Shown here piece by piece: positions 11,422-23,548 of a DNA stretch of 64,000 nucleotides. Position 1 is the stretch's first letter. Every line of letters starts with the position of its first letter. The position numbers were made by a program, and so were the translations under genes. A model generated the notes under the pieces. That model was not told the DNA's origin and made no database searches. It was given only the letters and a program-made list of their open reading frames with translations. This stretch comes from Pisolithus tinctorius (taxonomy: Eukaryota; Basidiomycota; Agaricomycetes; Boletales; Pisolithaceae). The stretch lies in contig JANFAH010000003.1 in assembly GCA_024663395.1 (NCBI GenBank), forward strand, positions 4,216,001-4,280,000, in the 5' to 3' direction.

Positions 11422-11997
11422 TGTCATGACCGTGTCTAGACCACCCTAGACCGGCTCTGCGCCGGTCTCGACCGGTCCCGTCCAACCCTTACCCCAGTAC
11501 CGGCCTTAACCCCTCGACCCAGAAACGTGTTAGCTCGCGAGGCACTGCAAGGCAGTGCCCAGTCGAGTTGTCCCCTCAGTTGGTACCGGGCCGGTGTAAC
11601 ACCCGGCCCAGCCACATGTCCTGCCCCAGTTCCCGGTAATCCCTTGTTCATACTCTTTGCTTGATAAGATTCTTTGTAACACTACTTACCAATCATCGCT
11701 GTACCGGCGCAGACCGGTCTCCGGTGCTACGTTACACTTAGGTTACTTCTAGTATTTAAGCCGTAGGATATTCTGTTTAGCCTCAGTCTGAAATCAAACT
11801 AGTTCTCGTCTTAACCCGGTCTCTCTCTCGTCCTCTGCCTTCTGTCTCTCGACCGGACTACGGCCCACACAAGGGAATAGCGCTGCGCCCTCAGTCGCTA
11901 AGTCCAATAGTCCAAACCCCTTGATATCTCGTATTACCCTCTAACCCCCGACCGGACTCCGGACCAGCCTTGGACCGGTGAAGACCCGGACTTAACA
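11422..11997. repeat. Solo LTR of a third retrotransposon family
   Basis: A 576-bp segment starting TGTCATGACC and ending CTTAACA interrupts the RNase H frame of gypsy A. Perfect 5-bp flanks GGTGC sit at 11417-11421 and 11998-12002. It has no coding capacity and no internal region, so it is a solo LTR left by recombination between two LTRs. It is visibly richer in GC and in CCGG/CGGT-type CpG sites than the surrounding elements, so it looks younger or less methylated. A TATTTAAG box near 11753 is a possible promoter and favours plus-strand orientation. Confidence 0.9.
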
Positions 11998-12002
11998 GGT
12001 GC

Positions 12003-13991
12003 TTTGAAATAGGTCAAGTTTTTATGGTCAGTAAAGACCCTGACCAGGAACAGGGATCCATGGAGGTAATGTCTCCAGGATTTCAATGCTCGGATAACCC
12101 CAAGCAACTCTCTGTCATATATGTCGTAGTTTCTTTCTGCAGGGTTAAACGACTGAGAGAGAAAGGTGCAGGGTTGCCATTGGCCATTAGAATCTTCTTG
12201 AAGGAGGACACCTCCAGTTGCATACTTAGATGCATCGGTTGTTATCATGAATGGCTGAGAAGTATTGGGCATTCAAAGTGTCAGTTGTGCCACAAAGATC
12301 CTTTTCAGGAGTTCAAAGGCAGTTTGGCATTTCTTAAACCACTCCCAAGTGATCGTTTTCTTGGTAAGATCAATGAGTGGTCATGCAATATCAGAGTAAT
12401 AGGGGATGAATCTCCTATAGAAGTTTGTGAATCCTAAAAAGGATCACACATCCTTGACCTTTTTTGGGACAGGCCAATCAGTAATGCCCTGGACTTTGAT
12501 GGGGTCCATGGCAACAGTGTTTTCCTTTATGATCATACCAAGGTATTCCACTTTGGTGAGATCAAAATGACATTTTTCTAACTTCAGAGGAAGCAAGAGT
12601 TCTTTCATTCGTTCAAGGACATGATGGGTCCTTTGTTTGTGTTCTTTGGGGTTGGTGGAGAATATGAGGAGGTCATCCATATAGACGACCAGCCATCCTT
12701 TGGTGATCATGTCTCTGAAAGAGTCATTCATGAATTGCTGGAAGGTGGTGGGGGAGTTGCACACCCCAAAGAACATGACAGTGGGTTCAAAGAGTCCCTT
12801 GTGTGTGATAAACGCTGCTTTCCACTGGTCTCCTTCTTTTATGTGGACATTATTGTGGCCCGATCTGACATCCATCTTTGTAAAGATAGAGGCTCCTTTA
12901 AGTTTGTCAACAAGATCTGAGATGAGGGGGAGGGGGTATGCATCCTTCACCATATTTTTGTTCAGATATCAGTAGTCCTGACAAGGATGGAGGGAGCCAT
13001 CTTTCTTTCCTATGAAGAAGAAGGGGGCAGCTTGAGGGGACTTTGAGGGGCAGATTTTCCCTTCTCGAAGGTTTTCTTTGATGAACTTTTCCACAGACTC
13101 TCATTCTGAAGGAGAGAGCAGGTAAGCTTTGGCTACCCTGGGGATGAAGTCCTCAACCAGGTTTATGGCATGGTCATATGGTCGTGATGGAGGTAGGGTT
13201 CCATCAGAAGGTTTCTTGAAAACTGAAGCAAAGTCCTTGTAGTCCTCAGGGAGGATGGCCTTTGGTTTCTTTTTATGTTCTTCTTGGGCCAACTCAGTGG
13301 CCATGGTGATCTTTCGAAGGAAGCCTCCATTGGGGTTGATCTTTTTGGCTTCTTTGACAAGTTTTCCAACCAACATCACGAAGTGTGTGTGGATGGTTTC
13401 ATCTTCTGGTTCTTCATAGTCCATGAACTTGTTTATCCCTTTCTTCTCAACAGGGGAAACAAGGTTTACAGTGGGTTCCTCAATTGCAACAGAAGAGATG
13501 TTGTGTCTTAGTTCTTTAGACCTATCGGTCTTTTCATCAATAGACAATGTGCCCATTCTCCAGTCGATGATGGGATTGTTCTCCTGTAACCAAGGGAGAC
13601 CCAGAATGACATTCTCTGTTCCACAATTGATGACATGGAAAAAGGACTGGTGAACAAGTCCTTTAACCTTGAAGTAGAGGGTGGCAGAGAACAAGATTCT
13701 TCCTTTGGAGTTCTGGGTTCCATTGGCATTCTTAGCGAGGATGGGTTCAGCAAGGTGTTGGGTGGGAATTCAATGCTTTCACACAAAACCCCAGTCAATA
13801 CAGGATATTTCTGCTCCAGAGTCAACTAGAGTGGTGGTGTTGACAACTTTTGAGGTTGTTTCTGATGCATAAAGGGGGATGGGGATCTGCATAGTATGTT
13901 CTGGTGTAGAAGATACAAGTACAGGGGCAACAGAAACAAGACTGTCCTTAGTTTGGGGAACTTCTGGTGTCAACTCAGAGTTCCCATTCAA
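12003..13991 (-). pseudogene. Gypsy A protease, reverse transcriptase and RNase H
   Basis: The protease motif LVDSGAEISCID lies near 13800. It is followed by a second protease block (ILGLPWLQENNPIIDW) and the RT, with [17 protein letters not shown], the catalytic box VVYMDDLL and, further on, the RNase H segment ITTDASKYATGG and FTDHKNLTYFKAP. Stops separate these blocks, near 13100, 12970 and 12444. The reading ends exactly at the solo LTR and resumes beyond it. All RT catalytic aspartates remain, so loss of function is by stops, not by active-site change. Confidence 0.92.
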
Positions 13992-14118
13992 AAATCCTTT
14001 CCAAGAGCCCTGGCGATGTTTACCAAGGTGATGGAGGGACCAGCAACTTTTTCTTCATCATTGCTTTCTTCAACTTCCACAATTTTGCAGATCTTCTTGA
14101 CTTTTTTTTGGGGAGTCT

Positions 14119-15094
14119 TCCCTTTTTCTGGACATTCTCAAGAGAGATGTCCTTTATTTCTGCAACCAAAACATCTTCCTTCTTTGATGTGTCAGTCTCT
14201 TTCTTCTTTGGAGAGTCTCACTCCATCCACGTCCATAGCATTTGGATCTTTTTCTTCAGTGAGGTTGTTCTTGGGGTAGAATGCTCTCTTTTCTTTCCTT
14301 CCTGAAAGTTCGTTCACCTTTCTCCATTTTGCATCAAATTTTTGCGCTTGGGTGTACCACTCTGTGACCTTAGTGGGGGTGGTTTCCATCATATGGATTT
14401 GGTTCACGATGAAAGGCTTGAGTCCTTGGGAAAAGAACTCGATCAAGGCGACATCTTCTGTGATGGTAGAGTTGGCAGTGGCAGTTGGAAAGTCGGTGAT
14501 GTATTGCTCCACCAAATCTTTCTGTTTCAGGGTATGCAATTTGGCAATTGCGGTGCCAGCAGTATTGGAGGAGGTGAAAGATTCTTTGAAGGCTTTTGTG
14601 AAATTGGCAAAAGTGCCGAAACTTGGGGGTGTCTTTTCCAGAGAGGTTTTCTGGAAGGTGGCGGCCCAGGAACAGGTGACACCTTTCTTCATATATGACA
14701 GGGCATAGACAACCTTTTTGGTCTCCATGTCATAAATTTCTTCGTTTACTAAGAGATAGGTCTGTGCAGAGTACAGCCAGCTCATAGCATTCTTTTGGTC
14801 TCCATCGAAGTCAGACAGAGCACCAATCTTCAGTTCTGTGGCTTTGATGGTAGTAGCACCAATTGCTGCCTTCGATGATGAACCAGACATCGTATTCTGG
14901 GGTAGGGTTGGGGGTGTGATGACAGGTACTGGTGGGATAGGAGTACCAAGTGTGGCAAGGGATTGGTTGAAGAGGTTCAAGAGGATACCTGAGGTAAAGC
15001 CTCTATCCAGTTGTTCAGGTTCGTTGGAGGAGGTGTCAGTGACAGTGCTCTCCTGTTCTTCATCAGATGACGATTCTTCACAAGTGGGTCGCAA
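14119..15094 (-). pseudogene. Gypsy A Gag
   Basis: A 300-codon ORF begins 87 bp inside the 5' LTR. It has an acidic Ser/Thr-rich start, then a capsid-like helical domain (FDGDQKNAMSWLYSAQTYL, FTKAFKESF, LIEFFSQGLKP). After a stop at 14192 the same frame continues into a zinc knuckle (CFGCRNKGHLS, then EC), where the residue between Ser and Glu is a TGA in place of an expected Arg codon. This again fits a CGA-to-TGA change. Gag forms the particle shell and binds RNA. Confidence 0.9.
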
Positions 15095-15181
15095 CAGTGC
15101 CCAATGTCAATTGTTTCAGGGGTTTGTGGTGGTGCACTAAACAGTGACTGATTCAGCCAAAGGCTGGTAGACTTGAGCTTT

Positions 15182-15628
15182 TGTTACACTCGACCAAAGT
15201 CAAGACATAGGGAGAGCTCAAACACAGTCTTAGGTTTCTACTGAGCAACAGCTGCAGTAACCTTCGTAAATGATGAAGGATTTGGACAACGCCAGTGAGA
15301 GTGATCTGGGTTAGGATACTGAGGGTGAAGTTCTGAGGAATGCTGCATATGATTGAGCAGCTCAAGTCTGGGTTTCCAGGACTTGAGCCAGCAGTCTAAA
15401 TACTACAAGGAAATGGACCATGAGGCATCCATGTGTAATGAGGTAACTATGCCATTGGTTGAACAATGACAACACATGTCCTAAGCATGTAGTGAGCAAG
15501 TAATGCTAATGGTGGAAACAGAGAGCTGTCAGAACAGAGAGAAGACAGCTCAAAAAGGAAAAGTGTCCAACAGATCAAACACAAGGTAAACATACAGCAA
15601 AAGGAAAAGATAGGGGTGAAATGTAACA
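15182..15628 (-). repeat. 5' LTR of gypsy A
   Basis: This 447-bp repeat pairs with 26-473. The first bases beyond it (GGTTG) match the left flank AGTTG at four of five positions. Confidence 0.93.
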
Positions 15629-16237
15629 GGTTGTTGGTAAGTGATGCACTGAAGTGATCCAGTCTTGCAATTGTGCAATGGCCCATGATGGCCCATGCCA
15701 AATATCATTCGGCAGCAAGTTTTCCTGCTTGTGGGTGGTTTTCCTTATTGAGAAACACTTCCAGAGCATGTAGTTGGATACAAACGAGAAGACTCACATG
15801 ACAAATGCATCATAAATGAGCCATCGCATCCGACTGGGAGCCATGGTCTATGCCCAAACCTTCAGCAAGGGACATGGCAACATGTGGACAATGCACAAAC
15901 CTTACAAGGCCCAGAAAGGCTTCCACGTACATCATTTACAACAGAATCTCCCCTTCATAGCTGGATGCTGAACGTTGACCAACCTCGAGCGCTAGCAGCT
16001 GATGGAATTAATCTGGTTTATTTATCCATCCAGAAAACACCATGCAATCAAGATGGTGTGATTATACAAGAGCTGAGACCCCTGCCTGGATGAGGGAAGG
16101 GGCACGGGAATGGAAATGTAAGGACAGGTAGTGTGGTGTATCTGTATCACAAGCAGACCAAGAAGACGCTACAGTGCCGAAGAGAGAGATTCATCACCAT
16201 TGCAACTGTCACCCTAGTAGATTCCCCTGTGTAAAGT
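15629..16237. other. Intergenic, no gene seen
   Basis: This is the host sequence between gypsy A and the end of the WD40 gene. I see no conserved ORF, tRNA or repeat in it. Confidence 0.5.
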
Positions 16238-17826
16238 TTACTTGGACAAAGAAACAAGAAATATCCCACCTATGTGACACATCGAGCAACCTAGAACGCG
16301 AGGTTCGGCGGACATAAATTCAGGCGGAACTTCTGACTCGTCGCTTACACCGTCTAAAATGTCAAGCGACCTGGAATCCAGCATATCTGTTACCTGCCCC
16401 ATTTGAGGCACCCCCCTGCGCGTCCCCGAAGCCACAACGACCGGCTGTGGGCAATGAGGAAAAATGTAGATGTTATAAGAACTACTGAGACATACATTTT
16501 TGTACTTCGCCAGAGCTATTACATCGGATTCTTTTTCTCGGGAGAAGAGTCTTTGCAGGGCTTTTGAAACGAAGGCCTTGGGCCTGGATGCTATGTTCTG
16601 GCCAGGGGGATCCCCCGGCTTTTTTGGACGTTGTAAGTGCGGGGTATTTGTAACCGGGTTCTGATATTAGTTAGTACGAGTAGCATTTAATCCACTATTA
16701 AGCCTGGCGTACATCACCAGATACAATCCAGAAAGTATCAGATTCCGCAGCTCCAGTTGTGCGATGCGTAGATACGGCAGTTGCTGGCAACTTTCAAAGT
16801 TTAGCCGGGGAAGCAGCATATAACAATATAACAGAAAAGACATACATCCAGCACAGATGTCGAAGAGTAACGAGGCGTCTCCATGGCGAAGTGAGGGAAC
16901 AGTAACAGTATATTTTCATCAACACATACCTGGGGAACTGTCCAAGTGTCGGGGAAACCATCACTGCCAGGGCAAACTATGAAAGTGCCACCAGGAGAAT
17001 AAGTAATTGGCCCCCCCGTGCGGTGGGTCTCGGTCATGCACGTTCGACTCTCCACACCCCAAACCCGTAACGTGGCGTCCTGCGCCACAGATGATACAGT
17101 CCTGCCATCAGGAGACCATGCTACATATACAGGCAGTTCTTTGCCACCTTCTAAGGGAGGTGGATCCATACCGTCCTTCTCTAGGTCCCACAGGTAGATG
17201 ATATTGTCGGCCATTCCAAATGCCACCTTTGTAGCATCTTGGGAGAGTGCCATGCACAAGACCGCGGGGCCGTCGAGAGTAATGGTCTTGATGGACTCCA
17301 TAGAAATTGTACTCCAAATCGTTACGCCGCTCCTTTGAGCTGCGAGCAGCTTCTCGCCATCATGAGACAGAGTAGCCAGAGAACGGGCATCGAGGGAAAC
17401 TCGGAATTGTTGCTCGACTTCACCTGTGACTGCTCTCCAGACAAGGACGACCCCATCCCTAGATAGACTGACAACAGTTCTAGCATCTGCCATAAATCCT
17501 ACGACGATAACTCCATCCTGATGGCCGGTAAATGTGTTCCGGGACTGTCCAGTGACGGCGTCCCAAAGCTCAATTGTTTGGTCGTCCGACGCACTGGCAA
17601 TAAAGCAACTGTCAGTAGAATAGCATACAGAATTTATAATACTCTGGTGTGCCATTATTGGTGGGAAGGTACGTTGTAGACGATCAACGTCCCAAAGTGT
17701 CAGGGTGCCATCAATAGCCCCAAAAGCAACTTGTTTGGCACCCGGTGATACGGAAACCGATATAATGTTGTCGCAAATGTCGTCAATCTGCGAATCTGAC
17801 ATGGAGGGATAGAACAGATGAGCCAC
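16238..17826 (-). CDS. WD40-repeat protein
   Basis: The long 5' exon (17826-16930) encodes about seven WD40 repeats, with GTLTLWDVDRL, QTIELWDAVTG, VVLVWRAVTG, NIIYLWDLEKD and TLRVWGVES as repeat ends. It stops at a GTATGTG donor. I infer three or four short downstream exons: one ending near 16700 before a branch-point-like ACTAAC and TATCAG acceptor, one reading ALQRLFSREKESDVIALAKY, then PVVVASGTRRGVPQMGQ, with a stop at 16238. A beta-propeller followed by a basic tail of this style is typical of large mushroom WD40 families. The partner and role are unknown. No NACHT/NLR domain is visible upstream, so it may be a stand-alone propeller or a truncated NLR-type gene. There are no frameshifts in the long exon. 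Confidence 0.75.
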
Positions 17827-20808
17827 CGGATAAACACTTGCGTCTTATAGACTTTCCGGGCGGTCGGAGGGTCACGAAGTCTACATGTATAGCGAAAACC
17901 TTTGTCCATAACAAGTTTCTGAGGGAAAAAAAGACACTCAGAAATGTAGTGTCACCAATTTGTAGAATGCACCATCCCGACCCATTCATTTTGTCCATTT
18001 ATTGTTGGTAGGTGGGCCAAATATGCTGGAGTATAATATTTCGGGGCTTCAATATTCGATTGAACTCAAAATAATGTGTACATGCCTAAATAAACCATAG
18101 AATACAATATTTTGATTTTTATCAAGGCTTCCCCTTGCCGTCTCGTGCCTTGTGTTGTTGAAAAACAAATCATTGGCCCATCTGAAGTGTCAGTGGATGG
18201 TGGTCCTTGGGTAGATGTTGGGTTTTACACCTTGATTAGCAACGATCAAGGTCAGCCAGAGTGCAGGGCGGGCACTATATTGCCGTTCCGACCATGTGGC
18301 TCTGCATATACACTCACACGATAACTACTCACTTGCAAAGTAGATGCTAATTTGGTTAAGATGTCAGAACGAAAGATATTCAGTATCCAGAACATTCCAA
18401 GTCATGACCGTAACAGAAATTTAAATAAGCAGCGTTCGAAGTCGGGTCAGTGGACAGCCACTAGTACATAGACTAATACATGTCCCAGTTAAATTAAAAC
18501 AACAACTCCCGAGTGTCGTAACGCGAATAAACTCCGTGGTGGGGAGATGATACTTCGGTTTCGCATGGGCTTTCCAAGGTTATCAATGACCCGTTCCGGA
18601 CGACACGTGTCCGAGTGCTCGCATCAACAAATTGTATCGTATATTCCTCGAAGAGTACTTAGAGTACCATGTCTCTCTTACTTCGGCGATATCAGCAATT
18701 GCCCAACCATAATAAAGTAGCACACACGTCGAGCCAAGAAGGCGGGGACTAGGGCCCTACAAAGCGATTGGAACTGCAGTAACCCGTGGGAGGATTGGCC
18801 GGCCTAAGGCGGTTCACTGAGGCAACGCGTTTATCTCATATTTACTACAAAGCTACGTTGCGACCTCAGATAGCTACATGTCGTAAGAAAGCAGCAAGAT
18901 AGCAGTAAACCTTGACGTGCCGTTTCTAACCGAAAACGTGGCTTTCACGGAGAATCAGAAACACCGAGTCCAACAACACTTCACAGGACAACGTAATATG
19001 GGCGCGAACTGAGTTTAACTATCGCTTTGTATCCCATGAGAGGGGCCACAGAGACGGCTGGGTCAGCTGGTACGGTACGGAGTAGGGAGCAATTCCATAC
19101 CCAGTTTCTTAATTGCGTGAGCTGCGGAGCAATAAGCACCTAAGAGGAACCTACCACTAGGTAATACAGCACACCGATCAATATCCGGCGCCAAGTTGGA
19201 CAAAGAGCAGCCCAAGTGGGCAGTATTACACTGAGTCTGGACATAGACTCTCCTAAGTTAGGACTGGAGCGGAGATGATCACGGCCTGGGGTGCATTCCG
19301 CCGTGTGGTGGGACGGAAAATATGTGCTGATCGGTGATAGCTCCTGCGGAGTGTACTTAATGCGGTCAATGATTTTGGTGCAGCAATAATATGACAGGCA
19401 TATCCGCTGTCCCACCAGAAAAACCTGACCTTGGAGAGGACCAGTTTCCATGCTAGACTCTACTGGGTACCATTCAAAGGGAAAAAAAAAGAAGCTAGAT
19501 TGACCTGCAGTCGATTACACATCTTGCTTGATCCGTGCTTGCGCAGCAAATACACCTTGGCCTCTGCGGCGCTGTCTGGCCCAGACCGCACGCTGCTTAG
19601 GCTCGGGACTAGATAAGCGAGGTGACAGCCGAAGCCAATCGACGAACCTTCCGACCAAGTCATTGGAAAGAAGTTAATAGTGAGGTCTCCCCCGTTCACA
19701 CCGGAAAGCTGCCCAGTCATATCAAACAACTGAAACCAACCAAGACCAATCCGACAGTCAGTAGATTATCCTTAGGTCATTTTACTCGTTCACTTGCCTA
19801 GGAACATTGCAAGGGGAGGGCGCTGAGCATATAGGGTGGCGCGGACCTTGAAAAAAACCCGCATAAAGTTAGGGTAAGGTTCAAGAAGGTACCTGCTGTA
19901 CCTGGGGTGAAACACGGTCACAAATTTATTGCACACTCTGTTCCAATGATCATTGCCTGTCAGTTTGACGAGGCACAATGGAATCACTAAAGAACTAAAG
20001 ATGAGTACAAGCAGGTGAAGCTGAGCACAAGTCATTAGTACTGTACTTGGGGGTAATTGTAAAGGAAAGGATTTCTCACTTGACCAACGAAGCGTGAGGG
20101 TGCCGCTGCCAAAATGTTTCAGCATGTTTGTCATTCCGGCACATCGGAACATTGAAACATTGCTCCAAAGTCAAAAGCCTGAGCCTAACAGAAAGATAAG
20201 GGGCTTGCGCAATGCTTGCCTTACCAATTCAACGCCGCTCGAGACCGGCTGTTACTTGCATATCCTGAATGAGTCACGTGCATCCGTAAATGTCCGAGGT
20301 ACCGCTGGAGAGTTAGTGCATATCAACGCGAAGGTGTATATAGACATCAAAGACAAGCGATGTTAGTCTTGGACGAATAGTAGTGTTTGGTGAAAGCACG
20401 TAAAATTTTACCAGTGATGAAGCTAGTATTCTTTCAGCAAGTGGCGGTCGGGAAGGGCTCCGAGATGAAATCTGGTTGAGCTGAATACGACGGTGGGATC
20501 AGTGGCTAGAGCGTGAAAAAGAGCCTATCAGCCACTCAACCCACCGTTTCAATCGCATGCCGTGAGGTGCAAACCAAACCAGCACTGTTGAGTCGAGCCT
20601 CGGTCCGTCTATGGGCCCAGCCGCCGTCTGCTATCGTGGTATGCAAATAACTGCCACTACGCTGCGAGCAGCATTCTTGTACGCGTGCGCCCACCTTTTG
20701 CATGGGCTGACGGAACTCAGCGTCTACTAGGAAGCTCTAGGCAGTGTGCAGAGAGGATTTTGTGGTAGACGTCAACTCGAGTACACATCCAGGTCAGTGC
20801 CGGTGAAA
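17827..20808. other. 3-kb gene-poor region
   Basis: I see only short ORFs without coding character on either strand, no LTR or TIR structure and no convincing RNA gene. It may hold decayed transposon sequence too diverged to recognise by eye. Base composition is mixed, with an AT-rich patch at 18030-18120. Confidence 0.45.
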
Positions 20809-21755
20809 ATGCACGATTTGGATTATCAGCTTCGAGAACTTCAGCTCATTCGCTGCTCTCTGATGCCCGGAGAAGTCTTCTCGTTCGTCCCTTCCGTCCG
20901 AAGATGTGATCATTTGGTCTTCACTACTGGACGCCCTCGACAACGGCGTAGACGATGAGACTGGACTACCTACTGCGGACACACCCCCGTGTTCTGCAAG
21001 GATCTCGATACGGGCTCCCGGTTCGCCTGTTTGGTTTGAGGTCCGGGTTCCAGAAGGACCTATACTACGATGTTCGGACGTGTGCGTAAGGGGAGAAAAC
21101 AGTTTCTCGTGATCAGCAGGAACATTGGCAATCATGTGACCTCGCAGAGCATAGCAGAAGTGCAGGACAGTGAGTGAGTATACTAATATCTTCCACGAAA
21201 TGCTGCTGGAAAATGTGACAGTAAAATTCCATCCACCTATTCCATTATATAGATTCCCGGTTTACGAGCTACTTTCTCTTCACTTACTCCCCGAACTTCA
21301 CGAGCACAACCAAACTTTGGCTTTGCCCACGTCCACAGGCCCGCCTTCCTGAGATTCATTCCCATCAACCGAAAGTTTTTCATGCATTAGCTTACTTCAG
21401 CATCATCTCGTTTCCGTGACAAAACGCAAGCTTAGTGAAAGCGTGGTCGTCGGAACTCCACATCGCCGGATTTGCGAGGATCGGATACCCGGGATTGATC
21501 TACGCCGAAGGAGGGAGGGAGAACGTTGAAGAGTTCGTAAGGAACGTGAAAGGAATGAATTGGCTGGCACTCAGGGTTAGATTCGTTGAGCAAGTGGAGC
21601 CGGAATCAGGGCAGGCCGCTAGCGTCAGGGGATGGATGGGTGGAGGTGCAGAAAATTTCAGACGTATTGGAACTTATGCGAAAGAGGGGACGGGAATCAT
21701 ACATCACCCAGCACGGCATTGGCAGCGGTTCAAAGTAAATAAAAAACGCACGTAG
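20809..21755 (+). pseudogene. RWD-domain / DUF1115 protein, frameshifted
   Basis: The ATG at 20809 opens an RWD-type start (YQLRELQLIRCSLMPGE). After a one-base shift near 20895, it continues in another frame (ISIRAPGSPVWFEVRVP) and then shifts again before an apparent intron near 21165-21250. The next exon reads FPVYELLSLHLLPELHE. The C-terminal part (21360-21755) has HHLVSVTKRK in one frame and the DUF1115 core in another (ELHIAGFARIGYPGLIYAEG, then MNWLALRVRF), ending at 21755. RWD proteins with a DUF1115 tail are small eukaryotic proteins with ubiquitin-pathway-like folds, and their role is poorly known. At least three frame changes are needed, by decay or by consensus errors (see findings). 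Confidence 0.72.
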
Positions 21756-21854
21756 TGTCTTCAAATAACTCAGAGGCAAGAAATACATACACGAAATTGT
21801 CAACAAAAAGTTCTCTTTGATTTACCATTCATACGAGGACGCATCGTGATAGAT

Positions 21855-22777
21855 CAGTACCTCCTGTCATCGTAACGGCCACCACGCTCATAGTCACGGT
21901 ATCCCCGATCATAGTCACGGTACCCTCGGTCATACTCACGGTGTCCTCGGTCATGGTCGCGGGCGCCTCTGTAGTCGTCGTAAGCGACCTCCGCGGCGGC
22001 GCTCAGTCGTGAGTAGGGTCACGAGAATAGCGACTGTCGTAAGGCCGAGGATCGTATGGACGCTCGTCTGTAAATAGGGGTTAATGACATCCACCACGCC
22101 TGTGAAAAAAAAAAAACTTGCGTGTGTAGCGCTTGGGTGGTCCATAATAGCGCCCAGGTGTAGGAGTACGAGCACGTCCACGGCGAGCCTGACACGCCAC
22201 AGTATCGTCAGTGTCTCACTCGGTAGAGTTACAGATCTACGATGTACCTTTTCAACTGTCATGACTTTGCCCATCAACTCTGTCGCGTTCAAAGCAGTAA
22301 TGGCAGCATCCGCCTCTTCGGCTGTCTCCATAGTGACGAACCCGAATCCCCGGGATTCACGAGTATGGGGATCGTACATGACCTGACGCCTTCTTCACCT
22401 ATTCGATCAACCACAACATTAGCAAGTATTTTACCGAAAAAACGAAGACATACACGGCCAATCTTGACAAAAGCCTGCTCCAAATCGCGGGTATCGACCC
22501 GGTGACTCAAACCAGAGACAGTGAAGGTTGTTGCCAGGGGTTATGGCCCCCCTCGCCGCGACTATGGGCCAGACAGCGTGAGTCACTATAAGCCAGCACT
22601 GAATTAACACTCAACTGACCTTCCTCTATCGTCCCGCCCCGGGCTCATGCTCCTGCTGGAGCGACGAGGAGGCTCCCCGCGTTCCCTTACTGGTGAGCGT
22701 CCACCTCCGTTCCAAACTGGTTCCTCGGCAGGAGCACCCGAGCCATTGGTGGGAATGCTGATACCCGAAGGTGCCAT
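21855..22777 (-). CDS. SR / Transformer-2-like RNA-binding protein
   Basis: The ATG at 22777-22775 opens a Ser/Arg-rich first exon (RSSRSMSPGRDDRGR). An RRM follows, split by an intron. RNP2-side sequence is VSGLSHRVDTRDLEQAF and RNP1 is SRGFGFVTM (near 22345). The C-terminus has Arg/Tyr/Asp/Gly repeats (REYDRGYRDYDRGYRDYERG) and ends at TGA 21857-21855. The layout matches Tra2-type splicing regulators, which bind exonic enhancers in nuclear pre-mRNA. A one-base excess between the codons for NNLH and VSGLS (near 22520) breaks the frame, although the rest is conserved. The A-rich run of 12 near 22105 lies in an intron. The exact first exon is uncertain. Confidence 0.8.
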
Positions 22778-23134
22778 ATCTTGTGCTTGCCAAGCTGAAA
22801 AAGGGAAGAAGATGCGGGAAAAAAGGGGAAGAAAATATCAACGTCGGTTCCTTGGGGAAATGGTGGGGGACTGGAAGGAAACGAAGATGTGCATGGGGAC
22901 ATAACATGGAGTGAATGGAAACTAGCATTCGTGTAGAATGCCAAGAATGATTGCCGAAAGTGAAAAAGTCGGTGGGATAGTAGAGGATAGCTGGAAGCGC
23001 CGGTCGAAACGCCGAAGCAGACAGACAGCATGGGTTTGCCAGCCTTGAGCCGGACGTTAGTTGGTTACTGGGACAACTGATTTCTGTCGCCGTTATTTTT
23101 TTTCAACCGGACTGCTGAAACGCTGAAAGCCGAT

Positions 23135-23266
23135 ATGGCGGAGGGGGAGAACTACATTGTACGCAGGCGGATTGCGTGCCGGTGGCAGAAGAAAATATCG
23201 AATGCACAAACTGCTGTCGCCGTCGGGGCTGATGCTGAGGACGTACCGTCATCCATTGTTGAATAG
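23135..23266 (+). CDS. Possible small ORF or first exon, unknown
   Basis: An ATG at 23135 opens 43 codons (starting MAEGENYIVRRRIACRW) in the gap between the SR gene and HisRS, on the strand opposite to both. The start context and codon use look coding, and a donor-like GAGGTTTTC follows downstream, but I recognise no family. It could be a first exon of a gene whose other exons I cannot trace. Confidence 0.2.
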   Translation: MAEGENYIVRRRIACRWQKKISNAQTAVAVGADAEDVPSSIVE

Positions 23267-23548
23267 CTTGCTGACCCCGGAGTCGTTGTCAATGCCGATG
23301 AGCGTCAGCTACGGTGTCGAAGTGAAGAGTGGAGAGGTTTTCAAAAAGGTGACAAACATGGACACACAAGTAACGCCAATCATAACAAAGTACAATACGC
23401 AATTGGGACTGCCAGATTCCGAGAATTCACCGCTATCAGCATGCAATCTAGTTGGTGGTGAATGATATATGATACCTGATCAAAATTTCTCTCCAAGGTT
23501 ATGCATTATAATCTTTTCGACTGTACCACTGGGGTATTACAGGGGATT

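Larger units (their letters stand above)
26..15628 (-). mobile_element. Ty3/gypsy chromodomain LTR retrotransposon A (decayed, host of nested insertions)
   Basis: Two ~447-bp direct LTRs, both starting TGTTACACT and ending TAACA, bound this element at 26-473 and 15182-15628. The flanks are AGTTG and GGTTG, a 5-bp target duplication with one transition. A polypurine tract, read on the minus strand, abuts the left LTR (474-490), so transcription runs right to left: gag, protease, RT, RNase H, integrase, chromodomain, then an extra cysteine-rich ORF. Removing the nested element at 2022-10202 and the solo LTR at 11422-11997 leaves about 6.8 kb. Stops break every coding block, so it is not autonomous. 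I did not recognise a tRNA primer site next to the right LTR. Confidence 0.93.

Noticed and set aside
512..15094. Alternative genetic code with TGA as Arg or Trp
   Set aside because: Host genes end at TGA normally (for example the SR gene and P1), and the TGA codons within ORFs are confined to retroelements.
18112..18324. ORF of 70 codons on the plus strand
   Set aside because: It starts in an AT-rich patch, has no recognisable domain and no splice partners.
20470..20590. Possible tRNA gene (GGCTAGAGCG and GTTTCAATC)
   Set aside because: The B box is poor and no acceptor or anticodon stem forms by eye.
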